From contig NC_081409.1 in assembly GCF_030272615.1 (NCBI RefSeq), forward strand, positions 655,808,468 through 655,872,467: a stretch of 64,000 bases of DNA, given 5' to 3'. Within the stretch, counting starts at the first letter, position 1. Each line of letters begins with the position of its first letter. The notes beneath the pieces were generated by a model. That model had not been told where the DNA came from, ran no database searches, and worked only from the letters and a program-made list of their open reading frames with translations. This DNA comes from Cryptomeria japonica. Taxonomy: Eukaryota; Streptophyta; Pinopsida; Cupressales; Cupressaceae. The position numbers and the translations under genes were made by a program. Shown in pieces: positions 27,173-40,101 of this stretch.

Positions 27173-30100
27173 TGTAATGTCCACCAAAATACCCTAGAGA
27201 AACTAACCATCTAATATACAAAAGGGGATGATTTAAAAAAAAAACATCTACTGATATACATTTAACATCCATTAACAAGATAAACACATATCCATCATGG
27301 ATAAAATCATAAAGCATAATCATATAATCTCATTTCACAAGTGGAAATAAACATAGCATAACACTTAATCTTTCCCCAGGGTATCTCAACACCATTAATT
27401 ACAATCAACATAAGCATAACATCTTAACTACTACCATAATCTAAATCATTATAACTCAACTAACATTTCTCTTTACTTACATAAGATACCTCGCTAGCCT
27501 ATCTATCATGATTCCATTCATTAGTAATACAAATTTCATTAGATCCCTTAAAATTCATTTTAAGAGAACCAAATAAAATTTTCCTAATCCCAATTACTTA
27601 TTCAACATCCTAGCATCATTATTCCTTTTTGAATGCTTATTACCTCATAATAAAAACATCTGCATAACACAATATGCACTTACATAGAACCAATTCTATT
27701 AATGAGCAATATCCAAGATACAACAAAATACAGTATCACATTCTCTTACAAGTACTATGATCATGACCTAATACATCATATACCATTACATACACATCAT
27801 CCATTTTACATCAAGGAGCATAGCTCTCCACTACAAATACAATTACATCATGAATTCTGCAAATACTTATGCCATATGAATCATCTACATCAATTTGTTA
27901 CAAGTATCCATCCATAAGCTAAAGCGATAAGGATCCATATCCATGCACGAGAGCATCTAATAAAGAAGATCCTAATGGAAGAAAGCATCAAACACCCTGA
28001 CCATGTGGAATCATAAGGAACCACCCCTCTCCCCCCCATACTAGGAGATGAGTCAAGATCCCACATACACTCTAGATCTAGGCTGACACCTAACAACCAA
28101 AGGATACAACACAAGACTAACTCAAAGAGAAAGACACCAACACAAGATCTCCAGAGGTGACACGTCAAATAAAAAATCAAGGTACTAGGACCTACATGTA
28201 GGGAAAGAGTGCCATCGCATGTATTCATGATGGGAAACTGGGCACTTGACCAGACATCCAAGATGTTCATGAAGAGCCATGTCAACCTTGAAGGAGTAAG
28301 GGAGATTATCTTACTTGCATCACCAAGGCCTTCCCAATCCCATCCCGGATTACCACCATTGGTCAAGGCATTTGGGCCACCAAATTTATTCTTTATCTTA
28401 TTAAGACGAACTATCTCTACCCAACCCTCATAGAATTAATTAACTAAATTATCACTTGATTACAAGGTAAAATCCCAATGAGATATTCTAGTGGTCCAGA
28501 CCCCAGGTAACCTAGTTGTATACTCCTCGCAACCCTAGTCACTCACTTGGAATCCCACTCCCCCTAGCATACACCTAGACCTTAGGGTAAAAACACATAA
28601 AAATATAATATAACATGAACAAGGTCTCTCTAAAACACATAGCATGGTTATCCAAGTTTCTCAATCAGATAGATAACATCTAATGCCATCAAAGAAGCAT
28701 CATAAATAATATACAATCAAATCCATAATATCAAGATCATATCCAATATGAGCCTGAGTAAATAATCAAAAATAAACTAATTTAGGCAATAAACCAGTCC
28801 TGAGACAACTCAGAAAACAAAATGACAGCCTTTGGAAACCCAAAATCTAAAGACAGAAAACTCACAAATCTCAAAAACTATCACAGAAGAAAAATCAAGC
28901 AGTTTAGCACTTTTACTCCATAGAGTGGCACATCTGTTAACTATTGCAGTGCCTTCATTATATCTTTTATCACATTTGACTAATTTAACTATGCTTCTGA
29001 TAAACATATTAGCACTTTTGACAAGTATAATGGCACCTATAACACATATTGTGGTGCATATAATAAATTTGGCAATGCCTATAATATACTAACTAGCAAA
29101 TATGGCCCATTTTGTAGTGCATCTAAGACAAAGTTCCATAAACTCATAAAATGGAAAAAGAAAAACATGATTATGACAATGCCCAGAAATACTCACAAGT
29201 CTTTCAATCAAAGAGAGAATCACCCTTAAATGGAATGTAATGCAACCAATAACCAAAACAAATCCAAAGTCGAAACATTGAGTTCAAGCATAGCCAAAAC
29301 ACATCAACATCTACCGACGGACACACACAGGAACAATAGAGAAAGTCACGACAAAATCTCAGAAAATATAATCAATATAACCATAACCCCTACTTGTATA
29401 TATATATACAGACATACATATATTAAACTATACAAAGAAATTCTGCAACATTGTCAATTCCAGCCCCCACAATCAATCTTTACTAGGCAAAACACAGACA
29501 ATATTTTTGAAATAAGATATGATGATGAGAAAACCTAGGAAAATAGAAATGGAAAAAGAATCTGATGAAGCACAACAATCCAAGTCTAAAATCTTCAAAA
29601 CCATGGAAAAATGTCAGCCAATGGAAATAATAGATTAAAATATATTTCTTACCAACTCTTATGCAAATACCAAGGCAAGAATATGAAATATTATTTAATT
29701 AACTAATTCCCAAAATATCCAACCAATAGAAAAATAGGGTAGGTAAAATAAACAATATACTAACTAACTCAAAAGGGTAAAAGAGATATAATAATATAAT
29801 CAAGCAATCAAATAAATAAATCAAGGCACAATACCCAATAAGGCCTAATTAAATAAATAATAACTCCAAATAATAGTCTCTTTTTAATATTAAGTATTAA
29901 TACCAACTATTAATTTAATTTATTATTATAAATTATATGGGCCAATTAATTAATTATTAATTAATCAACCAATAATCAAAACACTTTAAAGGAATCCAAC
30001 ATAAGATAATTGTTGTCATAAAAGTGTCCACCCTTGATAAACTCTCAAGCTCGTCAATCTTGTAACACATTGAAACAGCTTCCAAGTGTGGGACCTTGCT

Positions 30101-31061
30101 TAATGTGAGGCTGAGTCTTCGAAGAAGGCTTCCTTATCAATCTGATGCAAGTGTTGGACTAACCCAACACATATAAATCTTAATCTGTTGATTTTGAAGG
30201 GAAAAGGGGAAGAAGGAATGCTTAAAGGGAAAACAAGGTTTGCACCTATATTGAGTTCAATTTCCCTACTTATATATGCACATAACACCAATAAAATTAC
30301 CCCAAGTATGCACAAAACTCTATCCAAATTAGTGGTTGTTTCAATGTGTCACAAGCTTGATGATCTTGAAAGTTCATCAAGGGTGCCAACTTTTGTGACA
30401 ACAATAATTCAAGAGACCACTTGACACTAAACAACAACTCACACCAAGACACTAAACTAACAAGGGTAATCATCTTAAACCTAGATTGTAGAATATGATC
30501 TAATGTCACCTCCAATCTACTTGTCATTGGGATGAAGACACACTCATACCTGTGAAGCCAGGTGGAGTTGATGTCTGGTACCTGTAAACCTATCACCACC
30601 AATACGTATACAATAACATATATCATAAATAATTAGGCAAGTGAAAAGAATCACAACATCATATCATGCTTGCAATGAGTGATATGACATTGTCTCTATC
30701 ACAAAGACACTAGTAAGATAGTCACAACAACCAAGCACTATCATAGACATCATATCATTTATAGTCATGAAGTAAGCTTAGTACATGACAAGATACCATC
30801 AAATCACCATAAGAAAATATGAACCACACATATAAAATGAATACACATAGATCATCAAATAAGAGTCCTTGAATATCATCATCTGCATAAAATCATAATG
30901 TCAATTATAAACATGGTATGTCTATCATCAACTATAAAGAGCTTCTAAATCATAAGTGTGTACATAAACATCTAATCAAAAGAATCCCAAAATAGTCTAA
31001 GCTATATCAATATAATCTATCGATGCACAAAAGGAAAGGTGAATCAAGGAGGGGCACTACA
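27173..31061 (-). mobile_element. Giant solo LTR 2 (about 3.9 kb) with TAGGG target duplication
   Basis: Flanked by identical 5-bp repeats taggg at 27168-27172 and 31062-31066. On the minus strand it starts tgtagtgcccctcc (plus 31061) and ends tggacattaca (plus 27173). Several blocks align with solo LTR 1 and, in the opposite orientation, with 46370-63757; distances of shared blocks from the 3' end agree to within tens of bases. No PBS, PPT or coding sequence adjoins it. The 158-codon minus frame at 27890-28366 is not recognisably a protein and is not conserved as a frame in the sister copy. Confidence 0.9.
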
Positions 31062-31091
31062 TAGGGTTTTGAAAGCTTTCATGGTTGTATT

Positions 31092-32262
31092 TGTAGTGTT
31101 GCATTGTTGATAGTACATGGATGATAGGGAAAGATAGGGATTTGATACATCTATACCTAATAGATCTAGATTCTTATCCGATTCCATTGGTTTTAGATAT
31201 CCCTCTTATTTCTCTTGAGTTAAATTCATTTGAATTTATTGAAGATACTAAAATTAGGATAAATGTGTGTAAATAGAGGCAATTGTGTATAAACAGTGAG
31301 TTATAATCATAAAATGGAGTCATAAACTTGGATCTAAGAAATATGTGAATGTTTGATTCTGTTCCCAGAAGGTCAACATGAATCATCGAGACCAAAATGT
31401 TGGTTGCTCTGGTCTTCTAAACTTTTTACCATCCAAAGGGGAACTTTTTCATCTCTACAAATAATGTTGATCCTAAAAATTACAACTTTGTACATGTTTC
31501 TTATACATACAAAGAAAGGGGGAATTATTGGGAATAGGGGTTTGCCTAATTCAAACCCCAGTTTATGAATTAACCTTGAATGAAATTAAGCAAATACTGA
31601 AATAAATGCTAGAAAGATATACTTCAGATTTGTAATTGTTGATTATGATGCTTTAGTTCTTGAATGTAATCACATATGTATGAAATGGCATGAAGATGAA
31701 AAAAAACTAATCACACACACATGCTTGCATATGAATGATGTAATTTTTCTCCACAATGGTTGAATGAATAATATGCAGCCTTGAAGATCTCTAAAACAAT
31801 TGATGATGAATACTTCACAAATACAAGAATGCTGGGATATATCAACTTATGATTCTTGGAGAAATGAAATTAGGTTGATCAAATGTCTTTATATAGGGTT
31901 ATCTAGGTCATTTACCAATTAGGCTGACCTCCAACGATCATGCAGAGCCACAAAATTGAATTCTAGTGAGAGAGATAGGACCCTTTCCCCATTTCAAAAT
32001 TGGGCCCAACTAAGAGGGACCAGGGTGTTAGGCACTTTGGTCCAAGATTAGGGCATGGGAGCCCTGGTCCTTCTCAAAAAGGGACCACAATTAAGCCCTA
32101 GGGAGAAGGAAACCCCTCTAGGAACTTCATTAGTGGGTGTACATGGTATCAAAACTGGAGATTGGGCACAAAACAGACCTAGATATGAGATGAGGGGACA
32201 CGCTAAAGTAGGGGTAAAAGCATGAGGTGTAAATTGGTCTAATGACAATTTATGATGCTACA
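31092..32262 (-). repeat. 3' LTR of the minus-strand Gypsy element
   Basis: About 1.17 kb, homologous to 41026-42221. The minus-strand head is tgtagcatcataaattg, next to a PPT. A stem ggggtttg/caaacccc (31537-31559) matches one in the 48178 LTR. Its plus-strand left end (tgtagtgttgc) aligns with tgtaacgttgg of the partner; about 45 bp are missing just inside that end. Confidence 0.75.
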
Positions 32263-32277
32263 TTTAGACCCCACTTT
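32263..32277 (-). other. Polypurine tract of the minus-strand Gypsy
   Basis: On the minus strand aaagtggggtctaaa runs straight into the LTR head tgtagcatc. It is nearly identical to the tract before the 3' LTR at 54635, which supports the orientation and a family relationship. Confidence 0.8.
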
Positions 32278-32719
32278 AACAAGATTATGAGCCTATGCAA
32301 ATACTTGCGTTAAAGTGGCTGAAAGAGATGATAGATAGGAGCAATGTAAGAGTATAATCACAAGGAGTATAAGACATCACTAATTTTGAGGAACCAAGTG
32401 CCCAATCTTAGAATGTGAACTCACTCAAATGAATGCACAAGGGCACACAAAACAAGAAAAAATAAAAAGGCAAAAAAAGATAAACAAAGATAAAAAGGCA
32501 AAAGACACACAACACAAAAGCTAAAAACCAAAACCTCAAGTCAACTAGCTGAAGAGACCTTGATATCAAAATGTCTCAAACACTAATATCATTCTTGAAA
32601 AATGTCATCTCAAGAACACAAGTGATCACATAAAAGAGCAAGAGCATGCATCATTAGTGAACTACAAATAGATTTGGAGCTATGATCTCATGAGAAGAAA
32701 GGAAGAAGAAAGGATACAC
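32278..32719 (-). other. Non-coding tail of the minus-strand Gypsy
   Basis: Lies between the PPT and the minisatellite. It is rich in A and in short caaaa-type runs (about 32450-32540). I see no frame or repeat family here. Confidence 0.5.
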
Positions 32720-33240
32720 ATTCTAGATGTTTTTTTCTAGGTGATCCATGAGAAGAAGAATGAGAGAGGATGTGGATACACATTCAAGTTGTATTTTTCT
32801 CGGTGTTCCATATTGGGGAGGAGAATAAGAATAGTCTAATTGTGTTTTTCTAGTTCCACTCACCCTCATGCATATGTGTAAGTGATGTATGGTTCCAAGT
32901 GTTAAGAATCTTGTATAAGAGTTTGTTTTTTCTAGTTTCAAGCGTGCAACAACCTTTGTAAGACATGAAATGTAAATGCAAATGTGTGTCTTGTATCGGG
33001 AACATCTCGTGTAAGAATTCTTTTTCTCTAGTTTCAAGAATGTGTAACCCCATGTAAGACAAATATATGTCTGGTTTTGAGGACATCTCATCTAAGAGTT
33101 TGTTTTCTCTGGTTTCAATAATGTGCACCCCATCTAAGATATATATATCAATATTGTGTTTGGTTTTGGGCATGAAGAAGCATCTCGTATAGGATTTTTT
33201 TTTCTCTAGTTTTGAGAATGAACACCCCATTTAAGACATG
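32720..33240 (-). repeat. Degenerate minisatellite, units about 60-110 bp
   Basis: On the plus strand a ttttctctagtttcaag-type block recurs near 32734, 32796, 32846, 32931, 33027, 33107 and 33205. Several copies are followed by an accccat block and a taagacatg or taagat block. On the minus strand the repeats create overlapping frames with recurring LETRE and LEKK-type segments; these look like by-products of the repeat rather than a protein. Confidence 0.7.
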
Positions 33241-34469
33241 CAAAAATATGGTGCCATATAGTATAAAGAGGGTGATATGTATGCCCTCCCCTTAATATGT
33301 CAATATAACCCAATGTTGATGTCTTAAGGAAGATAGAAACAAGGATACCCACCTTCAACACCAAGGAGATATCATGTTAGGCATCAATGTTCATAAATCC
33401 AAGTTAAAGAGGTGATACTCTTCAAGCAAGGATAATATAGTTGAAAAATAGATATATTGCAACAATTTTAAACAGTATCCTTGGAGGAGAAGAGATATTT
33501 TCTCAAAAGACATCTATCTCCAAGAGGATTTCTTGAACAAACATAAGGAGAACAAGAATTCCTACCTTCCTACTATTGCTAGGTGAAGGGATTCTTGATG
33601 AAGGATGACACACTTTTGACCCAAACTGAGGGCTTTATTTATAATAGACATACATTTCCAAGTGTAAAAGAGGTTGTAGTAAAGGATACACACCTCCTGC
33701 ATAATATATAATCCTTGAGCAAACAACAACTTCACACAAGAAATGACATCAAATCATAAGTAAACACCACTCATCAAAGGAAAAGTGGATCCTTAGAAAA
33801 AACAAGAAATATCAATGCCCCCCAAGCATAGGAACAATGAGAATAATTACACAATATACTCACATGAAAGAATATTCAATGCAAGAAAATACATTAATAT
33901 ATATAAAATGCAACTCTAAAGAAGAGGTAATCTTCAAAGAGAAAGAAAAAATTAAAAGAAGGATCACAAACTCCCCTAAGGAGAGATTAATCATAAGAGA
34001 TATACCATTCCATGCAATTAAGGACATCAAATTATTAAAAATGCAACCCCTAAAAAGAATAGTGAAACCTTAGATAGAAAGAAGAAATAGGATTAGATTC
34101 TTGCCCCCCAAGCATAGAGACAAGAATGAACTATGTTTTTGCCCCGAGATGTTTGTTACTGAAAAAGCATCATCTCTTATGACAAAGATTCCCCGATGAA
34201 GTTAAATAATAATTCCATAATGGAGTGCTAAGGCACTACTTCTTCATGAAGAAAGAGTGCAAGATCAGTTGTAAGAGCTATGCAAGCCCTATCATATTGG
34301 TCTTGAACAAATGTTTAAAATGATTTACACTTTCTAAGAGAATGAGAGCAAAAACAATGAAAACCAAAATGTTCATTACCTTCCTTATGCTTGGAATTGT
34401 GATTAATTTTAATAAAAGGAAAGACAACATTCTTGTCATACTTCAATCTCCAAAGGATTCTAGTGGCTA
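33241..34469 (-). other. Non-coding interior of the minus-strand Gypsy
   Basis: A-rich on the plus strand, with two ccccccaagcatag-like blocks (near 33818 and 34103) that mark a weak internal duplication. The 78-codon plus frame at 33837 is antisense to the element and not supported. Confidence 0.5.
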
Positions 34470-35450
34470 ATTTATCTTGGTCATCAATAGGAGTAGGTCT
34501 TGTCTCTTGTGATTTAGGACAATGATTGTTAGATTTTCATTAGTGATTGTAATAGTTCCATAATCAACTAGTTCTTGCATGCATTTTTGGAAATTCGGAC
34601 AATCATTAGCATGATGGTCATGAGTTTGATGATATGAACAAAAAGGAGTGTTTTAAGAAGAATCACCTTTAGATGGAAAATAAGTCTTATGTATTGCAAG
34701 ATAATCCTAAAAAAATTGAATTATAAGGAGATCATCCATAGGTGAATCATGATAATTTTCTAGCCCTTCAGTAGTAATTTGTGTAGGAGTGTTTATAGGG
34801 AGAATAATTCCTTGTTCAAATTTTTTAGGTCCTTGTCCTCTAAAACCTTATTTTGATATTATGTTATAGCCACTCCTATAAGATATTTTTTATTGAGAAG
34901 GAGGAACATTATAATGAATCTCTTTAAAAATTGTAGTGTAAGTGTATTTAGAAGGAACAAAGGGAAAAGTAGATGAAGAAGGAATATCTTGTGTAGGGAG
35001 ATTCTCCTTTCTATCATCATGCATATCCTCTTTGATGGGTTGGAAAAGAATATCCTTATCATCTAAGGCCTCATATTTACTTAATGTTATGTGGGGAGAT
35101 AGATCATAAATGAAATGCATAACATTATCTTCTCTATAATTTTTTTGATGATTAAGATAGACTCTAGGAGAATAAGGGGTATCTAGAGAGATTCAAACAC
35201 CAATATTTTAATCTTTACCCCCTTGCACTAGGGTATGTATATGAGAATAAAATGGTGTCATGTTGCTCTTAAATTCTTTCTCTCCATTAGAGATATCATT
35301 GATAGGAGTATTAGGTATTTCTTCACTCACATTAGATACCCTAGGAGAGGTACAAGTATTAGGTTTTCCATTAGGATCTCTAGGATTGGGATCTACAAAA
35401 TCTTTGATGTGATCAACATATGTAATGATTTTTCCTAGAAATATCACCAT
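34470..35450 (-). pseudogene. Gag-like frame of the minus-strand Gypsy (broken)
   Basis: Read right to left. A Pro/Asn-rich N-terminal part (35450-35208) is followed, after a frame change, by a second section (35120 to about 34480). Near 34640-34560 it has a C-x2-H-x4-H-x4-C zinc-binding array (FCSYHQTHDHHANDCPNF), followed by a QELVDYGTITI-type helix and strand. The same order occurs in the gag ORF at 50547-53048. There are several stops, including TAA and TAG within the second section, and no capsid core is clearly visible. It is cut off from its upstream leader by the Copia insertion at 35578. Confidence 0.55.
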
Positions 35451-35577
35451 AAAACAACATACATCATGATAAAATATTTGAGATTTAATTGATTAATAGG
35501 AATAAATTTGGAAATTCTAAAAATGCAATATGCCAAAGTACTATGAATGAAAAGAAGCAATGTGAAGTGGAAGAAAC

Positions 35578-36029
35578 TGTTGATAAGTGGTGACTGATCA
35601 GCAAAGTACTATACACTCAACACGTATCCTCGTCGGCGTTCTGGGTCGGGCTGGGCCCTAGGAAAGCGGGCGTAGCCCATTGCGAGGGTTCGAGGGCGGT
35701 AGCCCCCAAGAAAAAATATTTTTGGACGTTTTTTATAGATGAAAATTGATATTGTAATAAAACCCTAAAAATGATGACTTTGTTTGTTGCCCTAAAAACA
35801 CATGTTATAAGCGGCTGAGATGCTTAAGGAATTGTAAGGTTGATGTATTGTTTTTGCTAGATAATAAGAAAGATTGGACAACTGTGTATGGTGGACGTAA
35901 CCCATTCTGGGTGAACCATGTTAAATCTCTATGTTATTTGTGTCTTGTTTTATTTCTTTATCTTTTGTATTTAAATCTGCATATAATTGTTAGTTCATAT
36001 TTGCTTCAGATCTGCTTGGAACCCTAGCA
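35578..36029 (+). repeat. 5' LTR of the nested Copia
   Basis: 452 bp from tgttgataagtgg to ggaaccctagca. It contains a short hairpin acccattctgggt (35899-35911) followed by gaaccatgttaaatc, present also in the 3' LTR. Differences from the 3' LTR are mainly transitions at CpG. Confidence 0.9.
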
Positions 36030-36031
36030 AT

Positions 36032-36043
36032 TGGTATCAGAGC
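36032..36043 (+). other. Primer binding site of the nested Copia
   Basis: tggtatcagagc, a perfect complement of the initiator Met tRNA 3' end, two bases after the 5' LTR. Confidence 0.95.
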
Positions 36044-36089
36044 GAGGTTTTTTGTAAATTGGTAGGACTTTTAGATTTGAGTGGGAGCA

Positions 36090-36966
36090 ATGGTGGATTC
36101 CAAATTCAAGGTCAAAAATTTTAACAGCTAGAATTATCAGTTATGGAAAATGTAGATGGAAGGTTACCTATATCAAAAGGATTTGTGGTGGTCGTTGGAA
36201 GGAAAGGCAAAGAAAGCGACCACAATGTTAGATGAAAAGTGGGACATTTTAGATAGAAAGGCACTAGGATATATTTGATTGTGCCTTGTACCATCTATAG
36301 CTTTCAATATAACAGAAGCAAAAAATGGTTGTAGATTTGATGGCGACATTGGCTAAGTTGTATGAGAAACCCTCAGCTTCGAATAAGGTATTTTTTATGA
36401 AGTGTTTGTTTAATTTGAAAATGAGTGAGGGAGGATCTATAGCGGAGCACTTAAATTAATTTAATACAATCACCAGTCAATTGTCTTCGGTAAAAATTAC
36501 CTTTGCAGAAGAGGTTAGGGCTCTCTTGATTTTATGTTCTTTGCCAGAAAGCTGGAATAGCTTGGTTATGGTTGTAAGTAACTTTTTCTCTGGTAAAAAT
36601 ACTTTGATATTTGATGATATTGTTGGTGTTATCCTAAGCAAGGAAATGCAAAGGAAAAGCATAGGTGAGACTTCAACATCATCAAGTAGTGTTTTGAATG
36701 TGGAGAACAAAGGAATATCAAAGGAAAGAGGAAAAGGCCCTTGGAATAAGAAGTCACAAGGGAAGTCAAAGAAAGGACGCTCTCAATCTAGACGAAAGAA
36801 ATATTGCTGGTACTTCGGAAAGCTTGGTCATCTAAAGAAAGACTGTTGGTCTCGAAAAAACAAAGAAGGAGACAAAAATGAAAATGATAGTAAGGAAGCT
36901 AATATTGCAAGTAATACTTTACAAGATGCTTTAATCTTATGTTTGGATAACGTTAATGATTCCTAG
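36090..36966 (+). pseudogene. Copia gag (broken)
   Basis: ATG at 36090 opens the frame. A TAG follows at codon 14, and a frame change falls between 36290 and 36340; from there the frame is open to 36964 apart from a TAA in the 36450s. It encodes a UBN2-type capsid protein (SASNKVFLMK-like region, then LILCSLPESWNSLV), a basic tail and a zinc knuckle near 36808-36849. In the knuckle the second Cys is replaced by Phe (CWYFGKLGHLKKDC), so RNA binding would be impaired. Confidence 0.8.
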
Positions 36967-38330
36967 GTAATAGATTTTGGGGCTTCATTTCATGCTACAC
37001 CCCATAGAAAATATTTTCTAGATTATGTTCAAGGTGATTTTGGACAGGTATATTTGGGTGATGATGAGCCCTGTCAAGTTGTTGGAAAAGGAAAGATAAA
37101 GATCAAGTTGCAGAATGTAAATGACTAGTTTCTGTAGGAGGTAAGACATGTTCCTAACTTAAGAAGGAATTTAATTTCTACAGGGCAACTGGGTAGTGAA
37201 GGTTGCATAGTTACCTTCTCAGACAATATCTAGAAGGTCACTAAAGGATCATTAGTAGTAGCTAAAGGTGTGAAGGTAGGAACATTATATCTATGTACTA
37301 GTAACACTTAGTCTACCTTAGCTGCTAGAGATAAAGTTATTGCAGGGACAACAACAATAGATGTTGCAAAAACATATTTGATAATGTGGCACCATAGGCT
37401 TGGGCACATGAGTGAGAAAGGGATGAAAATCCTTCACTCCAAAAATCTATTTCTAGGAATAACGAAGATTGATTTAGAGTTCTATGAAAACTGTGTTTAT
37501 GGCAAACAAAAAAAAGTCAAATTTCCCAAGGTTGGGAAAGAGAAGAAGAGTGAGAAGTTAGAGCTTGTGCATTTAGATGTATGGGGACCAGCTTAGGTAT
37601 CATCTCTTGATGGCTCTTGTTATTATGTTATTTTTATTGATGACTCAACCAGAAAAACATGGGTATATTTCCTAAAACAAAAATAAGATGTTTTTGAAAC
37701 TTTTAAGAAATGGAAAGCTTTGGTTGAGAATGAGACAAGAAAAAAGTTGAAGTGTCTCAGATCGGATAATGGAGGCGAGTATTGCAGCAAAGCATTTGAA
37801 GATTACTACTCAAATGGGATTCGAAAGCAGAAGACAATTCCAAGAACTCCACAAGAAAATGGTGTGTCAGAGAGAATGAATAGGACTATCATGGAATGCG
37901 TGAGGAGCATGAGATTGCATGTTGGATTGCCCTTACATTTTTGGGCAGATGTTGTACATACTATTGTCTATTTGATAAATAGAGGACCTTCAACCCCTTT
38001 GGATGGTGGTATTATAGAGGAGGCATGGATTGGTAAAAAGGTACATTATTCTTTTTTGAAAACCTTTAGTTGTGAAGCTTTTGCCCATGTTGATAAAGAA
38101 AATAGAACCAAGCTTGATGCTAAATCATAGAAATGTACTTTCATTGGATATGGGATAGATGAATATGGCTATCGGTTATGGGATTTTGAAAATAAGAAAA
38201 TAATTAGAAGTAAAGATGTTATATTCAATGAGAAGGTTATGTATAAAGAATAGATGCAGGAAAAGAAGCATGAACAGGACAAGCAAGAACATGTGGTGTT
38301 GGATGAGATTCCTGAAAAATGAAATTCCAC
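36967..38330 (+). pseudogene. Copia pol part 1: protease and integrase (broken)
   Basis: Same frame as late gag. Protease: VIDFGASFHAT near 36970-37000, with catalytic Asp kept but the next residue Phe. GAG-pre-integrase: MWHHRLGHMSEKGM near 37384-37425. Integrase core: about 37570-38000, with the LHLDVWGPA, IDDSTRKTWVYF and ENGVSERMNRTI motifs, so the Asp, Asp and Glu positions are all present. Stops near 36964, 37126, 37135, 37231, 37309, 37594, 37684, 38128 and 38251 are almost all TAG. A frame change near 38300 leads to the reverse-transcriptase frame. Confidence 0.85.
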
Positions 38331-40012
38331 AGATACCTGATGCTCAGCAACAACAGAATGTCCCACAAACTCTTGCAAGTGTTAGATGTTCTACGAGGTC
38401 AAGTAGACCCCCTGAAAGATTTTCTCCTTCTTTATATTCTGTATTATTAACTGATTCTGGTGAACCAAAAGAATATGAAGAAGCAATGCAGGTGGATGCC
38501 AAAAAACAGTGGGAGCTAGGCATGAAAGAGGAGATGGACTCCTTGATGAAAAATAAGACTTGGGACTTAGTCCCTTTACCTGCAGAAAAAAGAGCTTTGC
38601 CTAACAAATGGGTTTATAGGCTGAAGGATGAGGAAGGAGGTCAGAAAAGATATAAGGCTAGACTTGTGGTAAAAGGTTTTGCACAGAAAAAGGGTATAGA
38701 TTATGATGAAATATTTTCTCCAATTGTAACAATAACTTCAATTAGAACTGTACTTAGTCTTGTGGCTGCAGATGATTTACATCTAGAACAATTAGATGTC
38801 AAAGCAGCTTTTCTCCATGGAGATTTGGAGGAGGAAATTTACATGTTGCAACCACAGGGATATGAGGTCAAAGGTAAGGAGAACTTGGTGTGTAGGTTGA
38901 AGAAAAGTTTGTATGGCCTAAAGCAAGCACCCCGACAATGGTATTTAAAATTTGATAGTTTCATGGTTGAACACAGTTATCATAGATGTCATTTTGATCA
39001 TTGTGTATATTTTAAGAGATTGGATAATGGCAGTTATATTATCTTGTTGCTTTATGTTGATGACATGCTTGTTGTTGGGTCTAACATGCAACATATAAAT
39101 GATCTTAAACAAAAATTAGCTAGGTCATTTGCTATGAAGGATTTGGGTGTAGCTAAGCAAATTCTCGATATGAGGATTACATGGGACAGGAAAAATAGAA
39201 CCTTGAATTTGTCCAAAAGGGAGTATATAAAGAAGGTGTTGAAAAGATTTAACATGCAAGATGCAACAGCAGCTAGTACACCTTTGGCTAGTCATTTCGA
39301 ATTGAATAAGGAGATGTGCCCAAAGGCACAGGAAGAGGTAAATAAAATGTCTAACATCCCATATTCATCAGTTGTTGACAGTCTGATGTATGCAATGGTA
39401 TGCACAAGGCCAGATATTGCACATGCAATGGGAGTTGTGAGCAGTTTTATAAGTAATTCGGGTATGGAACATTGGAATGTTGTGAAATGGATTCTTTGAT
39501 ATTTGAAATGAACTACTACGAAGGCATTATGTTTTAAAGGATCTGCTACTGCTCTGAGTGGATTTGTTGACTCTGATCTAGCAAGGGATATTGATTCACA
39601 GAGGAGTACTACAGGATATGTTTTAACTATAGGGGGAACTACAATCAGTTGGATTTCTAGGCTGCAAAAGGTTGTTGCACTTTCAACCACTAAAGTTGAG
39701 TATGTTGTTGCTACAGAAGTGATCAAGGAGATGATTTGGTTACAATGTTTTCTGGAGGTATTGGGTCAGACATAGGAGGATCGTCCATTGTATATAGATA
39801 GCCAGAGTGACATTCATCTTGCAAAAAACTCTGCTTTTCATTCAAGGACAAAGCACATTCAGCTCAAGTACCACTTCATCCAGACTGTTTTGGAGGAGGG
39901 TCAGTTACGGCTTGAGAAGATTCACACAAGTGAGAATCCTGTCGATATGTTCATGAAGGCAGTTCCATAGGAGAAGTTGATTTCTTCATCAGTTTCTGTT
40001 GGTCTTCTTGAT
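38331..40012 (+). pseudogene. Copia pol part 2: reverse transcriptase and RNase H (broken at the end)
   Basis: A long open stretch to 39497. Reverse transcriptase (about 38460-39240): the NKWVYRLK start, the VARLV-like strand with KARLVVKGFAQKKGIDY, LDVKAAFLHG, the LKQAPRQWY segment, and the catalytic LLLYVDDMLVVG. All catalytic Asp residues are present. RNase H (about 39540-39970) shows DSDLARDIDSQRSTTGY and STTKVEYV motifs. Stops lie at 39497, about 39509, 39773 and 39968; the last is probably near the natural end. This is the longest intact reverse transcriptase in the window. Confidence 0.9.
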
Positions 40013-40045
40013 TGATAATTATGGAAGTGGTGTCATCTAGTATTA

Positions 40046-40101
40046 GTCTCCAAGTAGGAGATTGTTTGGTGTGGAGCTTGATTAGTCTCCAAGTGGGAGA
40101 T
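40046..40101 (+). other. Duplicated polypurine-tract box
   Basis: The box tagtctccaagtnggagatt occurs twice, about 37 bp apart (40046-40067 and 40083-40101). The second copy abuts the 3' LTR and is the functional position. Confidence 0.75.

Noticed and set aside
27890-28366. 158-codon minus-strand ORF
   Set aside because: It lies inside a solo LTR, and the aligned copy (22834-23500 area) does not keep the frame.
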